Below, one piece after another: positions 18,614-28,487 of a stretch of 64,000 nucleotides of DNA; within the stretch, counting starts at the first letter, position 1; each line of letters starts with the position of its first letter. Origin of the DNA: Chitinophagales bacterium (GTDB lineage: Bacteria > Bacteroidota > Bacteroidia > Chitinophagales > LD1); contig JAEUUZ010000023.1 in assembly GCA_016786765.1 (NCBI GenBank), forward strand, positions 62,001 to 126,000, read 5' to 3'. Position numbers and translations under genes: made by a program. The notes under the pieces are model-generated. The model had not been told where the DNA came from. It did not search any database and saw nothing but the letters and a program-made list of their open reading frames with translations.

Positions 18614-19464
18614 GCGCTGTAATCGTAAAACCCTTTACCCGTTTTCTTTCCTAAATGACCCGCATCAACTTTTTGTTGTTGAATGCGCGATGGACGAAAT
18701 TTTGCTTCTTGATGAAAGGCTTGATACATGGAACTTGTAACGGCAAAGTTGATATCGTTGCCAATGGTGTCCATCAATTTAAATGGTCCCATTTTAAATC
18801 CTGCTGATTCTAACAATTCATCTATGTTCTGCATTTTGCAGGCGTTTTCTTCCAGTATTTTCAACGACTCAACATAGTAATGACGCGCCACTCGGTTTAC
18901 AATAAAGCCCGGTGAGTCTTGACATAAAACCGGAGTTTTGCCAATAGTAATACACAATGCTTTTAATGTTTCAATAGTTTCTTCATCAGTACTAGCCCCT
19001 TTAATCACTTCTACCAATTTCATTAAATGAGCTGGATTGAAAAAGTGAAGACCTGCAATTCTGCCCGGTTGGCTTATCCCTTTTGCAATGGCGGTTATAG
19101 CTAAGGAAGAGGTGTTTGATGTAAGTATTGTTTCAGTTGTATTTATCGCGACTAAATCAGCAAAGAGATTTTGTTTGATAGCCATATTTTCAACAATGGC
19201 TTCAATAATCAAATCGGCTTTTACTTGATTTAAATCGGCAGTAAAAGTTATACCAGATAATGTTTTTTGTTTTTCAGTCTCCGTTAGTTTTCCTTTTTCA
19301 ACAGCTATACTCAGGTTCTTTTCAATTCCCTTTTGTGCTTGTTGTAAAACAGCTTCATTTAATTCAAACAACACTACACTGAAGCCATGTTGTGCAAACA
19401 CTTGCGCGATGCCTGAGCCCATTGTGCCCGCACCGCAAACGCCAACTGTTTTAATCGTTTTCAT
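18610..19464 (-). CDS. 3-hydroxyacyl-CoA (3-hydroxybutyryl-CoA) dehydrogenase
   Basis: A 284-residue NAD-dependent dehydrogenase that oxidises (S)-3-hydroxyacyl-CoA to 3-oxoacyl-CoA. The Rossmann motif GAGTMGSG is at 10-17. Catalytic and substrate-binding stretches are NTSSLAI, GLHFFNPAHLMKLVEVI and SPGFIVNRV. The C-terminal domain ends LGKKTGKGFYDY. Length matches the monofunctional family (Hbd/PaaH type). It lies one base downstream of pheS on the same strand, an operon-like arrangement without an obvious functional link. Its stop codon shares the TTAA with the lipid-kinase gene. Confidence 0.93.
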   Translation of the reverse strand: MKTIKTVGVCGAGTMGSGIAQVFAQHGFSVVLFELNEAVLQQAQKGIEKNLSIAVEKGKLTETEKQKTLSGITFTADLNQVKADLIIEAIVENMAIKQNLFADLVAINTTETILTSNTSSLAITAIAKGISQPGRIAGLHFFNPAHLMKLVEVIKGASTDEETIETLKALCITIGKTPVLCQDSPGFIVNRVARHYYVESLKILEENACKMQNIDELLESAGFKMGPFKLMDTIGNDINFAVTSSMYQAFHQEAKFRPSRIQQQKVDAGHLGKKTGKGFYDYSA

Positions 19465-19465
19465 C

Positions 19466-20497
19466 TTATTTCGCGTTTTTAAACTGTTTCAAAAAGCGAA
19501 CATCGTTTTCGAAAAATAAACGCAAATCATTGATTTGGAATTTGAGCATAGTGCTTCGTTCAATACCCATACCGAAGGCATAACCTGAATATTTTTTGGG
19601 GTCTAACTTACAGTTTTCCAATACCACAGGATCTACCATGCCGCAACCGCCAATTTCAACCCAACCGCTGTATTTACAAACCGGACAGCCTTTGCTGTTG
19701 CAGATAAAGCACGAAACATCTACCTCTGCACTTGGTTCTGTGAAAGGGAAGAACGAAGGGCGGAAACGGATCTCTGTATTTTGTCCGAACATTTCTCTCA
19801 CAAAGTAAAACATGGTTTGTTTCAAATCAGCAAAGGAAACACCTTCATCGATATACAAACCCTCGAGTTGGTGGAACGTACAGTGCGCACGGGCTGAAAT
19901 GGTCTCGTTACGGTACACACGGCCCGGCATCAAAATTCGCAATGGTGGTTTTTGTGATTCCATCATTCGAATTTGAACCGAAGAAGTGTGCGTTCTTAGC
20001 AATGTATTTTTATCTTCCGAAATATAGAAGGTATCTTGCATGTCGCGTGCCGGGTGATCTTTAGGCGTACCCAACGCAGTAAAGTTGTGCCAATCATCTT
20101 CAATTTCCGGGCCTTCAGCTACCACAAAACCTAAACGAGAAAAGATCTCTATCATCTTGTTTTTCACAATCGAAATGGGATGTCGTCCACCAAAATCAGT
20201 AGTGAATCCTGGTGCAGTTAAATCAGCCGATTCGCTGCTTTTGGCTTTGCTATCGCCAAACGAATCTTTCAAATTGTCGAATTTAGTTTCGGCCGTTTGC
20301 TTCAATACGTTCATCAACTGTCCGTATTCTTTTTTGCGCTCGTTCGGCACTTGACCCATAGCTCCAAAAAGATCTTTGATGATTCCTTTTGTACCGATAT
20401 ACTTAATACGGAATTGCTCCAACCCAGCAGCATCTGCCGGTTGTTCCGCTTCTATTTGTTTTAAAATTGTGTTGGCTTTGTCGAATATCTCTTGCAT
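19466..20497 (-). CDS. pheS: Phenylalanyl-tRNA synthetase alpha subunit
   Basis: A 343-residue class II aminoacyl-tRNA synthetase subunit; with PheT it forms the alpha2-beta2 enzyme charging tRNA-Phe. The N-terminal coiled-coil tRNA-binding arm covers about residues 1-85. The catalytic core has HPISIVKNKMIEIF, motif 2 GRVYRNETISARAHCTFHQLEG (split here as GRVYRNE and HCTFHQLEG), a cysteine-rich insert FICNSKGCPVCKYSGW, and motif 3 GYAFGMGIERSTMLK. The alpha-subunit length is typical. pheT is 26 kb away (46987) on the other strand, so the two subunits are not co-transcribed. Confidence 0.96.
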   Translation of the reverse strand: MQEIFDKANTILKQIEAEQPADAAGLEQFRIKYIGTKGIIKDLFGAMGQVPNERKKEYGQLMNVLKQTAETKFDNLKDSFGDSKAKSSESADLTAPGFTTDFGGRHPISIVKNKMIEIFSRLGFVVAEGPEIEDDWHNFTALGTPKDHPARDMQDTFYISEDKNTLLRTHTSSVQIRMMESQKPPLRILMPGRVYRNETISARAHCTFHQLEGLYIDEGVSFADLKQTMFYFVREMFGQNTEIRFRPSFFPFTEPSAEVDVSCFICNSKGCPVCKYSGWVEIGGCGMVDPVVLENCKLDPKKYSGYAFGMGIERSTMLKFQINDLRLFFENDVRFLKQFKNAK

Positions 20498-20568
20498 CTG
20501 CCAAAAATAATATTTGTGGAGATTTGTTCTGCATTATCTGCAAACGAATTCTTCAAGATCCGGTTAGG

Positions 20569-20946
20569 TTATTTTTTAAGCAGGGAGTAGCGTATTTCAT
20601 TCGTGAATGCTCCATCCACAGAACGCGTATAAGTCACGGTTAAATTTCCATTTCGGATGGTGCCGCTTCCTATGTTTAATGCTCCTGTGATGTCAGTTTC
20701 ATTGATGCTGAAGGAATCAGCGCTTAGGAGTTTTACGTGCGTTAAAGTATAAGCAGCCGGGCTTCCATTATAGGCATCAATCGCAATTTCGCGGTTACTT
20801 ACTTTAGACACTGAAGCATGTTTTTCTCGTTCTGCATCAACATAATCGCCCTGCAAAGCAGTCGCCCAATCCAAAGAATTGTCTTTGGAGCAACTTTGCA
20901 AGAGTGTAAATACACTTAAAACGGTTATGCTTTTGAGCAGTTTCAT
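20569..20946 (-). CDS. Small hypothetical lipoprotein
   Basis: A 125-residue predicted lipoprotein. The ATG at 20946 (MKLLKSITVLS) gives a clean signal with lipobox LLQSC (Cys 19); a longer form from 20979 would put eleven extra residues before it. After the lipid anchor is a serine-rich linker and a small beta-rich domain with a run of polar strands (REIAIDAYNG, GTIRNGNLTVTYTRS) that resembles the lipocalin-like small lipoproteins of Bacteroidota. I do not recognise the family. It is divergent from another small lipoprotein gene at 21074. Confidence 0.65.
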   Translation of the reverse strand: MKLLKSITVLSVFTLLQSCSKDNSLDWATALQGDYVDAEREKHASVSKVSNREIAIDAYNGSPAAYTLTHVKLLSADSFSINETDITGALNIGSGTIRNGNLTVTYTRSVDGAFTNEIRYSLLKK

Positions 20947-21073
20947 GGTGTAAATAGAAGTAACATAAATGTATACCACTAATTTTTTAACGCATTTTTG
21001 AATTATTTATTTTGAGAAAACGGCAATGAATCGTTAAGATTATTTTACTTTCAATGTAAATGCCCCATCGACT

Positions 21074-21424
21074 ATGAAAAATTGCAAACCGTTTACGCTC
21101 ATTTTCTCCTTTTTTTGTATCGGTATTACAGGGTGTTATAAAGAAAATGTTTTTGTCTACGATGAAATTTCTTGTGCTCAAAAACCATGGACGTGTATTA
21201 TAGACTGTCCGGTTGGTGAAACACGCGAATCGCTAGATGCCATGCAAGAGCAATGTGTTCTTGAATTTCTTCACGACAAGCATATCTGCGCAAAAAAGGT
21301 GGATATCATATACACTAGCGATGGTTCAGATGCAACAGTTTGTGGGGTGAAAACCGGGCTTAAATTTATTGTAACTGCACCTGCGAAATCTTCTGCTTCA
21401 CTTAAAGCATTAGGTTTTCATTGA
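21074..21424 (+). CDS. Small cysteine-containing hypothetical lipoprotein
   Basis: A 116-residue predicted lipoprotein with lipobox GITGC (Cys 21). The mature part has six further cysteines, in pairs that could form disulfides (SCAQKPWTCIIDC; EQC; HICAKK; TVCGVK). No family is recognised. It is divergent from the lipoprotein gene ending at 20569 and stops 12 bases before the convergent guaB stop. The signal peptide, lipobox and intact frame support a real gene. Confidence 0.6.
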   Translation: MKNCKPFTLIFSFFCIGITGCYKENVFVYDEISCAQKPWTCIIDCPVGETRESLDAMQEQCVLEFLHDKHICAKKVDIIYTSDGSDATVCGVKTGLKFIVTAPAKSSASLKALGFH

Positions 21425-21436
21425 TGAAGTTAAATG

Positions 21437-22918
21437 CTATTTTCTCGAATAATTAGGCGCTTCCTTTGTAATCATCACATCGTGCGGATGCGATTCGTTA
21501 ATGCCGGATGATGTGATACGAACGAATTTTGCTTTCTTTAATTCTGCCATATTTTTCGCTCCGCAATAACCCATACCGGCTCGCAACCCACCTACATATT
21601 GATACACAATTTCAGCCACTGTGCCTTTGTAAGGGACACGGCCAACAATGCCTTCCGGTACTAATTTTTTAATATCATCTTCTGCGTCTTGGAAATAACG
21701 GTCTTTTGAACCTTCCTGCATCGCTTCCACAGAACCCATACCACGATAGGATTTAAATCGTCTACCTTCGTAAATAATGGTTTCACCCGGACTTTCATCT
21801 GTTCCAGCAAAAATACTTCCTGCCATCACCGTATCTGCCCCGGCTGCCAGGGCCTTCACAATATCTCCCGTGTAGCGAATACCTCCATCGGCAATAATCG
21901 GCACACCGGCTTTTTTAGCTGCCTGATATGCTTGATGGATTGCTGAAAGTTGTGGTACTCCTACACCCGCTACAATGCGTGTAGTACAAATAGAACCCGG
22001 ACCCACACCCACTTTCACACCATCAACCCCCGCATCAATCAGTGCTTTAGCGCCTTCTGCTGTAGCGATATTGCCCGAAATGATTTCTAGTTTTTTGAAA
22101 TTCTTTTTCGTGTTTTTTACGTTTTCCAAAACACCTTTTGAATGTCCGTGTGCAGTATCAATAGTCACCACATCCACACCCACTGCCATTAAGGCTTCAA
22201 TGCGGGTAAACATATCGGGCGTAACGCCAACGGCTGCTCCACACAATAGTCGTCCGAAGCCGTCTTTGCTAGAGCTTGGGTGAGAACGCAATTTCAAAAT
22301 ATCTTTATAGGTAACCAAACCCACCAATTTCCCGGCATTGTCGATTACCGGTAATTTTTCGATTTTGTATTTTTCGAGAATCCCTTCGGCTTTTTTCAAA
22401 TCCATGCCTTTGTGCGCGGTGATTAGGTTTTCCCGTGTCATCACCTCACTCACCTTACGTTTTTTATTTTTCTCGAAACGCAAATCGCGGTTCGTTAAAA
22501 TACCTACTAATTTGCCCGATTTATCTGTAATTGGAATACCTCCAATTCTATTTTCGCTCATGATTTTCATGGCATCACCTACTGTGGCTTCGGCTTGTAA
22601 TGTAATGGGGTCGAGGATAAGGCCACTATCAGCACGTTTTACTTTTCGTACCTGTTCGGCTTGTTTTTCGATAGACATGTTCTTGTGCAGAATCCCAATT
22701 CCTCCCTCACGTGCAATCGCAATAGCCATAGCCGATTCGGTTACGGTGTCCATAGCCGCAGAGATCAACGGAACATTAATTTCAATGTTGCGTGTAAGTC
22801 GGGTGCGTAAGCTAGTGTCACGTGGTAAGATTTCCGAATAAGCGGGAACTAATAAAACATCATCAAATGTTATCCCTTCGAAAGCGAATCTATCGCTGGT
22901 AGAATTTCTTGTTGCCAT
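21437..22918 (-). CDS. guaB: IMP dehydrogenase
   Basis: A 493-residue enzyme oxidising IMP to XMP, the rate-limiting step of GTP synthesis in the cytoplasm. The N-terminal catalytic part contains [13 protein letters not shown]. Two CBS domains occupy about 95-210, and the active-site cysteine is in [11 protein letters not shown] (Cys 311). The flap and phosphate-binding motifs follow as [19 protein letters not shown] and [10 protein letters not shown]. The C-terminus carries the K+-site region [12 protein letters not shown]. Length and order of domains are normal. It is divergent from the acyl-CoA ligase gene across 150 bases. Confidence 0.97.
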   Translation of the reverse strand: MATRNSTSDRFAFEGITFDDVLLVPAYSEILPRDTSLRTRLTRNIEINVPLISAAMDTVTESAMAIAIAREGGIGILHKNMSIEKQAEQVRKVKRADSGLILDPITLQAEATVGDAMKIMSENRIGGIPITDKSGKLVGILTNRDLRFEKNKKRKVSEVMTRENLITAHKGMDLKKAEGILEKYKIEKLPVIDNAGKLVGLVTYKDILKLRSHPSSSKDGFGRLLCGAAVGVTPDMFTRIEALMAVGVDVVTIDTAHGHSKGVLENVKNTKKNFKKLEIISGNIATAEGAKALIDAGVDGVKVGVGPGSICTTRIVAGVGVPQLSAIHQAYQAAKKAGVPIIADGGIRYTGDIVKALAAGADTVMAGSIFAGTDESPGETIIYEGRRFKSYRGMGSVEAMQEGSKDRYFQDAEDDIKKLVPEGIVGRVPYKGTVAEIVYQYVGGLRAGMGYCGAKNMAELKKAKFVRITSSGINESHPHDVMITKEAPNYSRK

Positions 22919-23068
22919 GTGTAAAAGTAGAAAAAAGAAATTATTACAGAATTTTTTGAAAACTAAAGTTGAGCAGTTAGTTGAGAAAAAATAGTCTTTC
23001 CTTCGAACTATTTCGTTCTAATACACTTTGTTTATATATTCGAAATTCACAATCAACACCAAACCACA

Positions 23069-24859
23069 ATGAAAGACTTTACAAGACTCTTTGATGTCAT
23101 CTATTATCAAAACGAGAAATATCCGCAAACGGATGCCATTTCAAGAAAGATAGACGGAGAGTGGAAGCACTACTCTACTAAACAGATTATTGACACTATG
23201 ACTCAGGCGAGTTTGGCTCTCCTGAAATTAGGTTTAAAAAAGGACGATAAAATTGCTATTGTATCTCCAAGCCGACAAGAATGGAATATCATTGATATGG
23301 CTTCGTTGCAGGCTGGTTTGGTAAATGTGCCGGTTTATCCAACAATCAGTGAAAGTGAATATAATTTCATTTTCAACGATGCCGAGATTAAGTACGCCTT
23401 TGTTTCGGATGCCGGTTTGGTGAAGAAAATAAAATCTATTCAGCCGAATGTACCTTCGTTGATTGATGTATTTTCTTTCGATCAGGTGGATGGTTGTAAA
23501 AGTTTTGATGACTTTTTAGCGCTCGGTGAAGGAGGTGATGTGGCGGCTTTAGAAGCAATAAAAGCATCCGTTCAGCCAAGCGAATTGGCTACAATTATTT
23601 ACACCTCTGGAACTACCGGTAATCCAAAAGGAGTAATGCTTTCCCACGATAATGTGATTAGCAATATCAAGGCGGTAAACCCTATGCTACCATTAGATTC
23701 AGAGAAACGCGTGTTGAGCTTCTTACCATTGTGCCATATTTTCGAAAGAACGGTTTGTTTTGTGTATATACTCAACGGGGTTTCTATTTATTATGCCGAA
23801 AGCATGGAAACAATTGCAGAAAATCTAAAAGAAGTAAAACCACATTTCTTTACATCTGTTCCACGTTTATTGGAGAAAGTGTACATGAAGTTGGAAGCCG
23901 CTTCTATTAACCTAGAAGGATTTAAAAAGAAATTATACTTCGCGGCTATGGAGTTTGCGAATAACTACGATTTAACCAAAAACTACGGTTTGTTAGATTC
24001 GTTAAAATATAAGCTCTACGATAAATTAATTTATACGAAATGGCGTGATGCTTTGGGCGGAAATGTGTTAGGTATTTGTACCGGTGCTGCGAAATTGAAT
24101 CCAAAATTAGCGCGTGTATTTACGGCTGCAGGAATCTTAGTGGCAGAGGGTTACGGACAAACAGAATCGTCACCGGTTATTTCGGTAACTCCGTTTGAAA
24201 AGGATATGATTGTTTTCGGTACAGTGGGTGCAATTATCGATGGGGTGGATGTGCATTTAGACCATCGCGAAGGGATGAAAGAAGGCGAAGGCGAAATCTT
24301 GTGCAAAGGTCCGAACGTGATGATGGGGTATTACAAACGACCTGATTTAACAGCAGAAACCATTGTTGACGGCTGGTTGAAAACAGGCGATGTGGGAACG
24401 ATTGTAATACACAAAGGGAAAAAATATTTGAAAATTACCGATCGTGTGAAAGAAATTTTCAAAACTTCCGGAGGTAAATATATTGCACCACTTTCGTTGG
24501 AAAGTAAAATGAAAGAGATCCCATATATCGAGCAAATGTTGGTAGTGGGAGAGTCAAGAAATTATGTTTCGGCATTGATTGTTCCGAATTTCGTGAACTT
24601 GAAAGATTGGTGCGTATCGAATGGGGTAAAATCATTATCGAATAAAGATTTAGTAAACGACCCGGCTGTTCGCAAAATGTTCCAAGAAAAAATTGACGAG
24701 AAAAATAAACACTTCGGCCAGTGGGAAACTATTAAACGTTTTGAATTATTACCTGACGAATGGACCATTGACGGTGGCGAGCTAACGCCAACATTGAAGG
24801 TGAAACGTAAAATCGTAACCGAAAAATATCAAGCTTTAATCGAAAAGCTATACAGTTAA
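23069..24859 (+). CDS. Long-chain fatty acid--CoA ligase (AMP-binding)
   Basis: A 596-residue ANL-superfamily enzyme that activates long-chain fatty acids to acyl-CoA through an acyl-adenylate. The P-loop signature IIYTSGTTGNPKG starts near 175. Later motifs are LSFLPLCHIFERT, EGYGQTESSPVI, the hinge GWLKTGDVG and KITDRVKEIFKTSGGKYIAP. It matches the FAA1/FadD15-like cluster that lacks an N-terminal membrane span. Together with the nearby fabI and hydroxyacyl-CoA dehydrogenase it places this stretch in fatty-acid metabolism, though these genes are not in one operon. A hairpin terminator follows. Confidence 0.94.
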   Translation: MKDFTRLFDVIYYQNEKYPQTDAISRKIDGEWKHYSTKQIIDTMTQASLALLKLGLKKDDKIAIVSPSRQEWNIIDMASLQAGLVNVPVYPTISESEYNFIFNDAEIKYAFVSDAGLVKKIKSIQPNVPSLIDVFSFDQVDGCKSFDDFLALGEGGDVAALEAIKASVQPSELATIIYTSGTTGNPKGVMLSHDNVISNIKAVNPMLPLDSEKRVLSFLPLCHIFERTVCFVYILNGVSIYYAESMETIAENLKEVKPHFFTSVPRLLEKVYMKLEAASINLEGFKKKLYFAAMEFANNYDLTKNYGLLDSLKYKLYDKLIYTKWRDALGGNVLGICTGAAKLNPKLARVFTAAGILVAEGYGQTESSPVISVTPFEKDMIVFGTVGAIIDGVDVHLDHREGMKEGEGEILCKGPNVMMGYYKRPDLTAETIVDGWLKTGDVGTIVIHKGKKYLKITDRVKEIFKTSGGKYIAPLSLESKMKEIPYIEQMLVVGESRNYVSALIVPNFVNLKDWCVSNGVKSLSNKDLVNDPAVRKMFQEKIDEKNKHFGQWETIKRFELLPDEWTIDGGELTPTLKVKRKIVTEKYQALIEKLYS

Positions 24860-24868
24860 AACAACGAG

Positions 24869-24896
24869 AAACCGCTCAAATTTTGGGCGGTTTTTT
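24869..24896 (+). terminator. Rho-independent terminator after acyl-CoA ligase
   Basis: AAACCGCTCAAA pairs with TTTTGGGCGGTTT, including one T-G wobble, and is followed by six T. It lies ten bases after the ligase stop. Confidence 0.8.
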
Positions 24897-24961
24897 ATTT
24901 TTTGAATAAGTTTTAGCTATTTAGGCGAACCAAAACTAAAGTTCGTCACTAAAAATCATGT

Positions 24962-25783
24962 ATGAATAATTTATTGAAAGGAAAGAGAGGAATCATTTTC
25001 GGAGCATTAGATGAAAATTCTATTGCTTGGAAAGTGGCATTGAAAGCGCATGAGCAAGGAGCGCAATTCACGCTCACCAATGCACCGGTTGCTTTGCGTA
25101 TGGGCGAAATCAAAAAACTTTCTGAAATTTGTAATGCGCCTATCATTGGAGCAGATGCAACAGTTGTAGAAGATTTGGAAAAATTGGTGAGCGAGTCGAT
25201 GAATCATTTAGGCGGTAAATTGGATTTTGTTTTGCACTCGATTGGAATGTCGCCAAACGTCCGCAAAGGGAAAACCTATACCGATGTGAATTACGAATGG
25301 ATGCAGAAAACCTATGATATTTCGGCTTTTTCGTTGCATAAAACGTTGCAGACTTGTATGAAGCAAGACGCATTAAATGATTGGTCCAGTGTGTTGGCCT
25401 TGACTTACATTGCCGCACAGCGTTCGTTTCCGGGTTATGGCGATATGGCTGATGCAAAGGCAACGTTGGAATCAATTGTACGTTCATTTGGCTACTATTA
25501 TGGTACCCAAAAGAAAGTGAGGGTGAATTCCATTTCGCAATCACCAACGATGACTACTGCAGGTTCGGGCATAAAAGGGTTTGATTCGTTTTTCGGGTTT
25601 GCTGAAAAAATGTCGCCACTGGGCAATGCTCCGGCTGATGCTTGTGCCGATTACTGCGTGTCGATGTTCTCGGATTTAACGCGCTATGTAACCATGCAGA
25701 ATCTCTTTCACGATGGAGGATTTTCGAATGTTGGCGTGAGTGATGCAATTATGCATTTATTTGAAGAGAAAAAAGGCGAATAA
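24962..25783 (+). CDS. fabI: Enoyl-[acyl-carrier-protein] reductase FabI
   Basis: A 273-residue NADH-dependent enoyl-ACP reductase, the last step of each type II fatty-acid elongation cycle and the classical triclosan target. The nucleotide-binding loop is GALDENSIAW rather than the usual GxxxGxG, as expected for FabI. The catalytic residues are Tyr149, Tyr159 and Lys166 (TYIAA and YGDMADAK), spaced as in E. coli FabI. HSIGMSPNVR and the C-terminal LFHDGGFSNVGVSD also fit. The start at 24962 gives the family-length N-terminus. A hairpin terminator lies just downstream. Confidence 0.95.
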   Translation: MNNLLKGKRGIIFGALDENSIAWKVALKAHEQGAQFTLTNAPVALRMGEIKKLSEICNAPIIGADATVVEDLEKLVSESMNHLGGKLDFVLHSIGMSPNVRKGKTYTDVNYEWMQKTYDISAFSLHKTLQTCMKQDALNDWSSVLALTYIAAQRSFPGYGDMADAKATLESIVRSFGYYYGTQKKVRVNSISQSPTMTTAGSGIKGFDSFFGFAEKMSPLGNAPADACADYCVSMFSDLTRYVTMQNLFHDGGFSNVGVSDAIMHLFEEKKGE

Positions 25784-25798
25784 GTCAAAGTAACCCAT

Positions 25799-25836
25799 AA
25801 AAAAATGCCGAGTTCTATTGAGCTCGGCATTTTTAT
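25799..25836. terminator. Bidirectional hairpin terminator between fabI and the YugP-like gene
   Basis: AAAAATGCCGAG pairs perfectly with CTCGGCATTTTT and extends inward through G-T pairs to a TATT loop. A- and T-tracts on both sides serve the convergent genes. Confidence 0.85.
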
Positions 25837-25850
25837 TTAATTCTATTGAA

Positions 25851-26531
25851 TTATCTTCTTCTCAAGAAAATCATGATGTAATACATTAGTGTTGCAAGAG
25901 ATCCTAGAGCTGCTACTACATAAGTCATAGCCGCCCATTTTAAAGCATCTTTTGCTTGTTCATGCTCTTGCGATGAAGTAACACCACTTGATTCCAACCA
26001 CGCCAATGCACGTGCAGAAGCATCAAATTCTACAGGTAAAGTGATAAAACTAAACAATGTAGTCATAGCAAAAAGTACAATTCCTACCAACAACACCCAA
26101 GCACCAACCATTCCGGCAAAAGCCATAATAACTACTCCTGCTAATAAAATCCATTGTACCCAATTCGATGCAAAGCTTACAGCAGGCACTAATTTAGAAC
26201 GCATGCCTAGCCACATATAAGCTTGTGCGTGTTGCACTGCGTGTCCACACTCGTGTGCCGAAATTGCTGCTGCGGCAACACTTCTACCTTGGTAAACTTC
26301 GGGTGAAAGATTCACGGTTTTGTCAACCGGATTGTAGTGGTCCGTTAATCGACCTTCAACCGAAACGATTTTTACATCGTCAATACCGTTTTCGCGCAAC
26401 ATTTTCGCTGCTATTTCTGCACCACTTAAGTTCCCACGCGATGGAACTTGCGAGTATTCTTCGAATTTACTTTTTAATCGCCATTGAATCAACCAACTGA
26501 TGCCTAAAATGACTAATGATAGTATCCACAT
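25851..26531 (-). CDS. YugP-like zinc membrane metallopeptidase
   Basis: A 226-residue membrane protease of the YugP family (neutral zinc metallopeptidase). It has an N-terminal transmembrane helix (MWILSLVILGISWLI), a soluble segment, the zinc motif HECGH at 93-97, then about three further membrane segments (residues ~115-175) and a C-terminal one. The third metal ligand is probably the glutamate in LPVEFDASARA. Substrates are unknown; the fold suggests intramembrane or membrane-proximal proteolysis. The ATG at 26531 begins at the family's usual first helix; an upstream in-frame start at 26570 adds a non-conserved stretch. Confidence 0.85.
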   Translation of the reverse strand: MWILSLVILGISWLIQWRLKSKFEEYSQVPSRGNLSGAEIAAKMLRENGIDDVKIVSVEGRLTDHYNPVDKTVNLSPEVYQGRSVAAAAISAHECGHAVQHAQAYMWLGMRSKLVPAVSFASNWVQWILLAGVVIMAFAGMVGAWVLLVGIVLFAMTTLFSFITLPVEFDASARALAWLESSGVTSSQEHEQAKDALKWAAMTYVVAALGSLATLMYYIMIFLRRR

Positions 26532-26614
26532 AATTTTTGTTTTAATGAGTGAATTGCAAATAGCATGCAAATTCTCACTACTGCAATTTTGTCAGTCTAA
26601 TTTAAAGCTTTTTA

Positions 26615-27970
26615 TCAATTTCTACGTAAATCGAATTTTTCAATCTTGTTGTATAAGTGCGAACGTTGAATGTCCAAAACATCAGCTGTTTTCGATACAT
26701 TCCAGCCATGTTTTTTCAGCATGTGTTCAATGAACAGTTTTTCCATGTGCTCTTTAAAATCCTGAAATTTTTCGAATTGTTCAAAGGTATCAGTAGGTGT
26801 ATTTTTGGCGTGAATATTCGTTACGAAGGTTTTCACATCCTCATCCGTTATTTTCGTTTCGCTCAAAATAATTAAACGCTCAATTACGTTACGCAACTCA
26901 CGAATATTACCTTCCCACTTCATGTTTTTTAATTCTTCCAAAGCTTTTGGCGTAATTACTTTTTTCGGAATGCGATAATCTTCGCAGATTTCTTTCACGA
27001 ATTTTTCGGCCAATTGTGGAATATCATCTGCTCGTTCGTTCAACGTTGGAACGTGAATAATAATCACACTCAAACGATGATATAAGTCCATACGAAAACG
27101 ACCTTCTTCAATTTCTTTTGTCAAATCTTTATTGGTAGCGGCAACCACACGTACATCTACTAAAATGTCTTTATCGCCACCCACGTGTGTGATGCGGTTT
27201 TCTTGCAATGCCCGAAGCATTTTCGATTGAGCCGACATGCTCATATCGCCAATTTCATCCAAGAACAAAGTCCCGCCATTCGCCAATTCGAATTTCCCTA
27301 ATTTGGTTTTGATGGCAGAAGTAAAAGCTCCTTTTTCATGTCCGAACAACTCGCTTTCAATTAGTTCTGATGGAATTGCTGCACAGTTCACTTCAATTAA
27401 GGGCATTTGTGCACGATTCGATTTTTCGTGAATCCAACGCGCAACTAATTCTTTTCCGGTTCCGTTTTCACCTGTTACCAAAACACGTGCTTCAGTAGGT
27501 GCAACTCGATCAATAGTTTCTTTGATTTTCAAGATAGCCGGTGAATCGCCCACAATTTCTCGCGTACTCGACACCTTGCGTTTCAACACTTTGGTTTCGG
27601 TTACCAAATTGCCTTTGTCCATGGCGTTACGCACGGTAATCAATAAGCGATTTAAATCAGGCGGCTTCGAAATAAAATCGAAAGCTCCTTTACGCACGGC
27701 TTCTACAGCTGTTTCGATGTTTCCGTGGCCGGAAATCATAATCATTTGCGTTTCTACGCCTTCTTTTTTCAATTTGTCTAACACTTCCATGCCATCCATT
27801 TTCGGCATTTTGATATCGCAAAGGGCTACATCGTAATCGCCATCTTTCAGCATATCATAGGCTTTCTGGCCATCTTCCGCTTCGTCTACTTTGTAGTTTT
27901 CGTATTCCAGAATCTCGCGTAGGGTTCTGCGGATGGCTTTCTCGTCATCGGCAATAAGTACATTGGGCAT
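26615..27970 (-). CDS. Sigma-54-dependent NtrC-family response regulator
   Basis: A 451-residue transcriptional activator. The receiver domain (1-120) has the phospho-acceptor Asp52 in ALCDIKMP. The AAA+ domain has Walker A GENGTGKEL (near 170), the sigma-54-contacting loop GAFTSA, Walker B GGTLFLDEIGD and the arginine finger region. The Fis-type helix-turn-helix at the C-terminus reads DVLDIQRSHLYNKIEKF. It activates sigma-54 promoters on phosphorylation by a partner histidine kinase, which is not in the window. It lies upstream of RNase P RNA on the same strand, with a 38-base gap to the YugP-like gene's upstream region. Confidence 0.95.
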   Translation of the reverse strand: MPNVLIADDEKAIRRTLREILEYENYKVDEAEDGQKAYDMLKDGDYDVALCDIKMPKMDGMEVLDKLKKEGVETQMIMISGHGNIETAVEAVRKGAFDFISKPPDLNRLLITVRNAMDKGNLVTETKVLKRKVSSTREIVGDSPAILKIKETIDRVAPTEARVLVTGENGTGKELVARWIHEKSNRAQMPLIEVNCAAIPSELIESELFGHEKGAFTSAIKTKLGKFELANGGTLFLDEIGDMSMSAQSKMLRALQENRITHVGGDKDILVDVRVVAATNKDLTKEIEEGRFRMDLYHRLSVIIIHVPTLNERADDIPQLAEKFVKEICEDYRIPKKVITPKALEELKNMKWEGNIRELRNVIERLIILSETKITDEDVKTFVTNIHAKNTPTDTFEQFEKFQDFKEHMEKLFIEHMLKKHGWNVSKTADVLDIQRSHLYNKIEKFDLRRN

Positions 27971-28040
27971 GGTTGTTCGTTTTTAGGTTGTTTATGTTGT
28001 TCCTCTTTTTCGTTAGAAATCGAGATTAAAAATTAATTCA

Positions 28041-28401
28041 CTGTATGCCTATAAGCCGGATTCTGTTCCTTTGATTGCTCAAAGACCTTTGTCATTTAAC
28101 TGCGACATCAATCACTTGATGCCTGATGCACCCAACCCCTCAGCTCGAGCGAGTAGCCCTCAAGCGCTGATATACATGGGCTTTCAATCCGCCAGGTTTA
28201 CCCAACTGCGCTATTACTAACGCAATTCGTGTGCTCTTACCACACGTTTTCACCCTTTCCGCAACCGAAGTGGCGGTGGTTATTTTCTGTGGCACTATCT
28301 CTGTTGCTATTACACAACATCCACCCGTTAGGTGGCGCGGCACTCTTTATTGTCCGGACTTTCCTCTCCAGATAAATCTGAAGCGACAAAGCAACATACA
28401 G
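28041..28401 (-). ncRNA. rnpB: RNase P RNA (bacterial type A)
   Basis: Read on the minus strand, the sequence shows the universal RNase P core: GAGAGGAAAGTCCGGAC near the 5' end, ACAGAAAATAACCACCGCC in the middle, and AGAATCCGGCTTATAGG at the 3' end. P1 is closed by CTGTATG (5' end) pairing with CATACAG (3' end), which sets both limits and a length of about 361 nt. It processes tRNA 5' ends with RnpA. Ends are judged from pairing only and may be off by a few bases. Short open frames inside it are spurious. Confidence 0.95.
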
Positions 28402-28487
28402 CTGTCGGTAAAATTATACGTTTATTTTTCTATACAAATAGCGAAATCAGCTTTGTGCATATCTTGTTGGAAATGGTGGATGGCGGA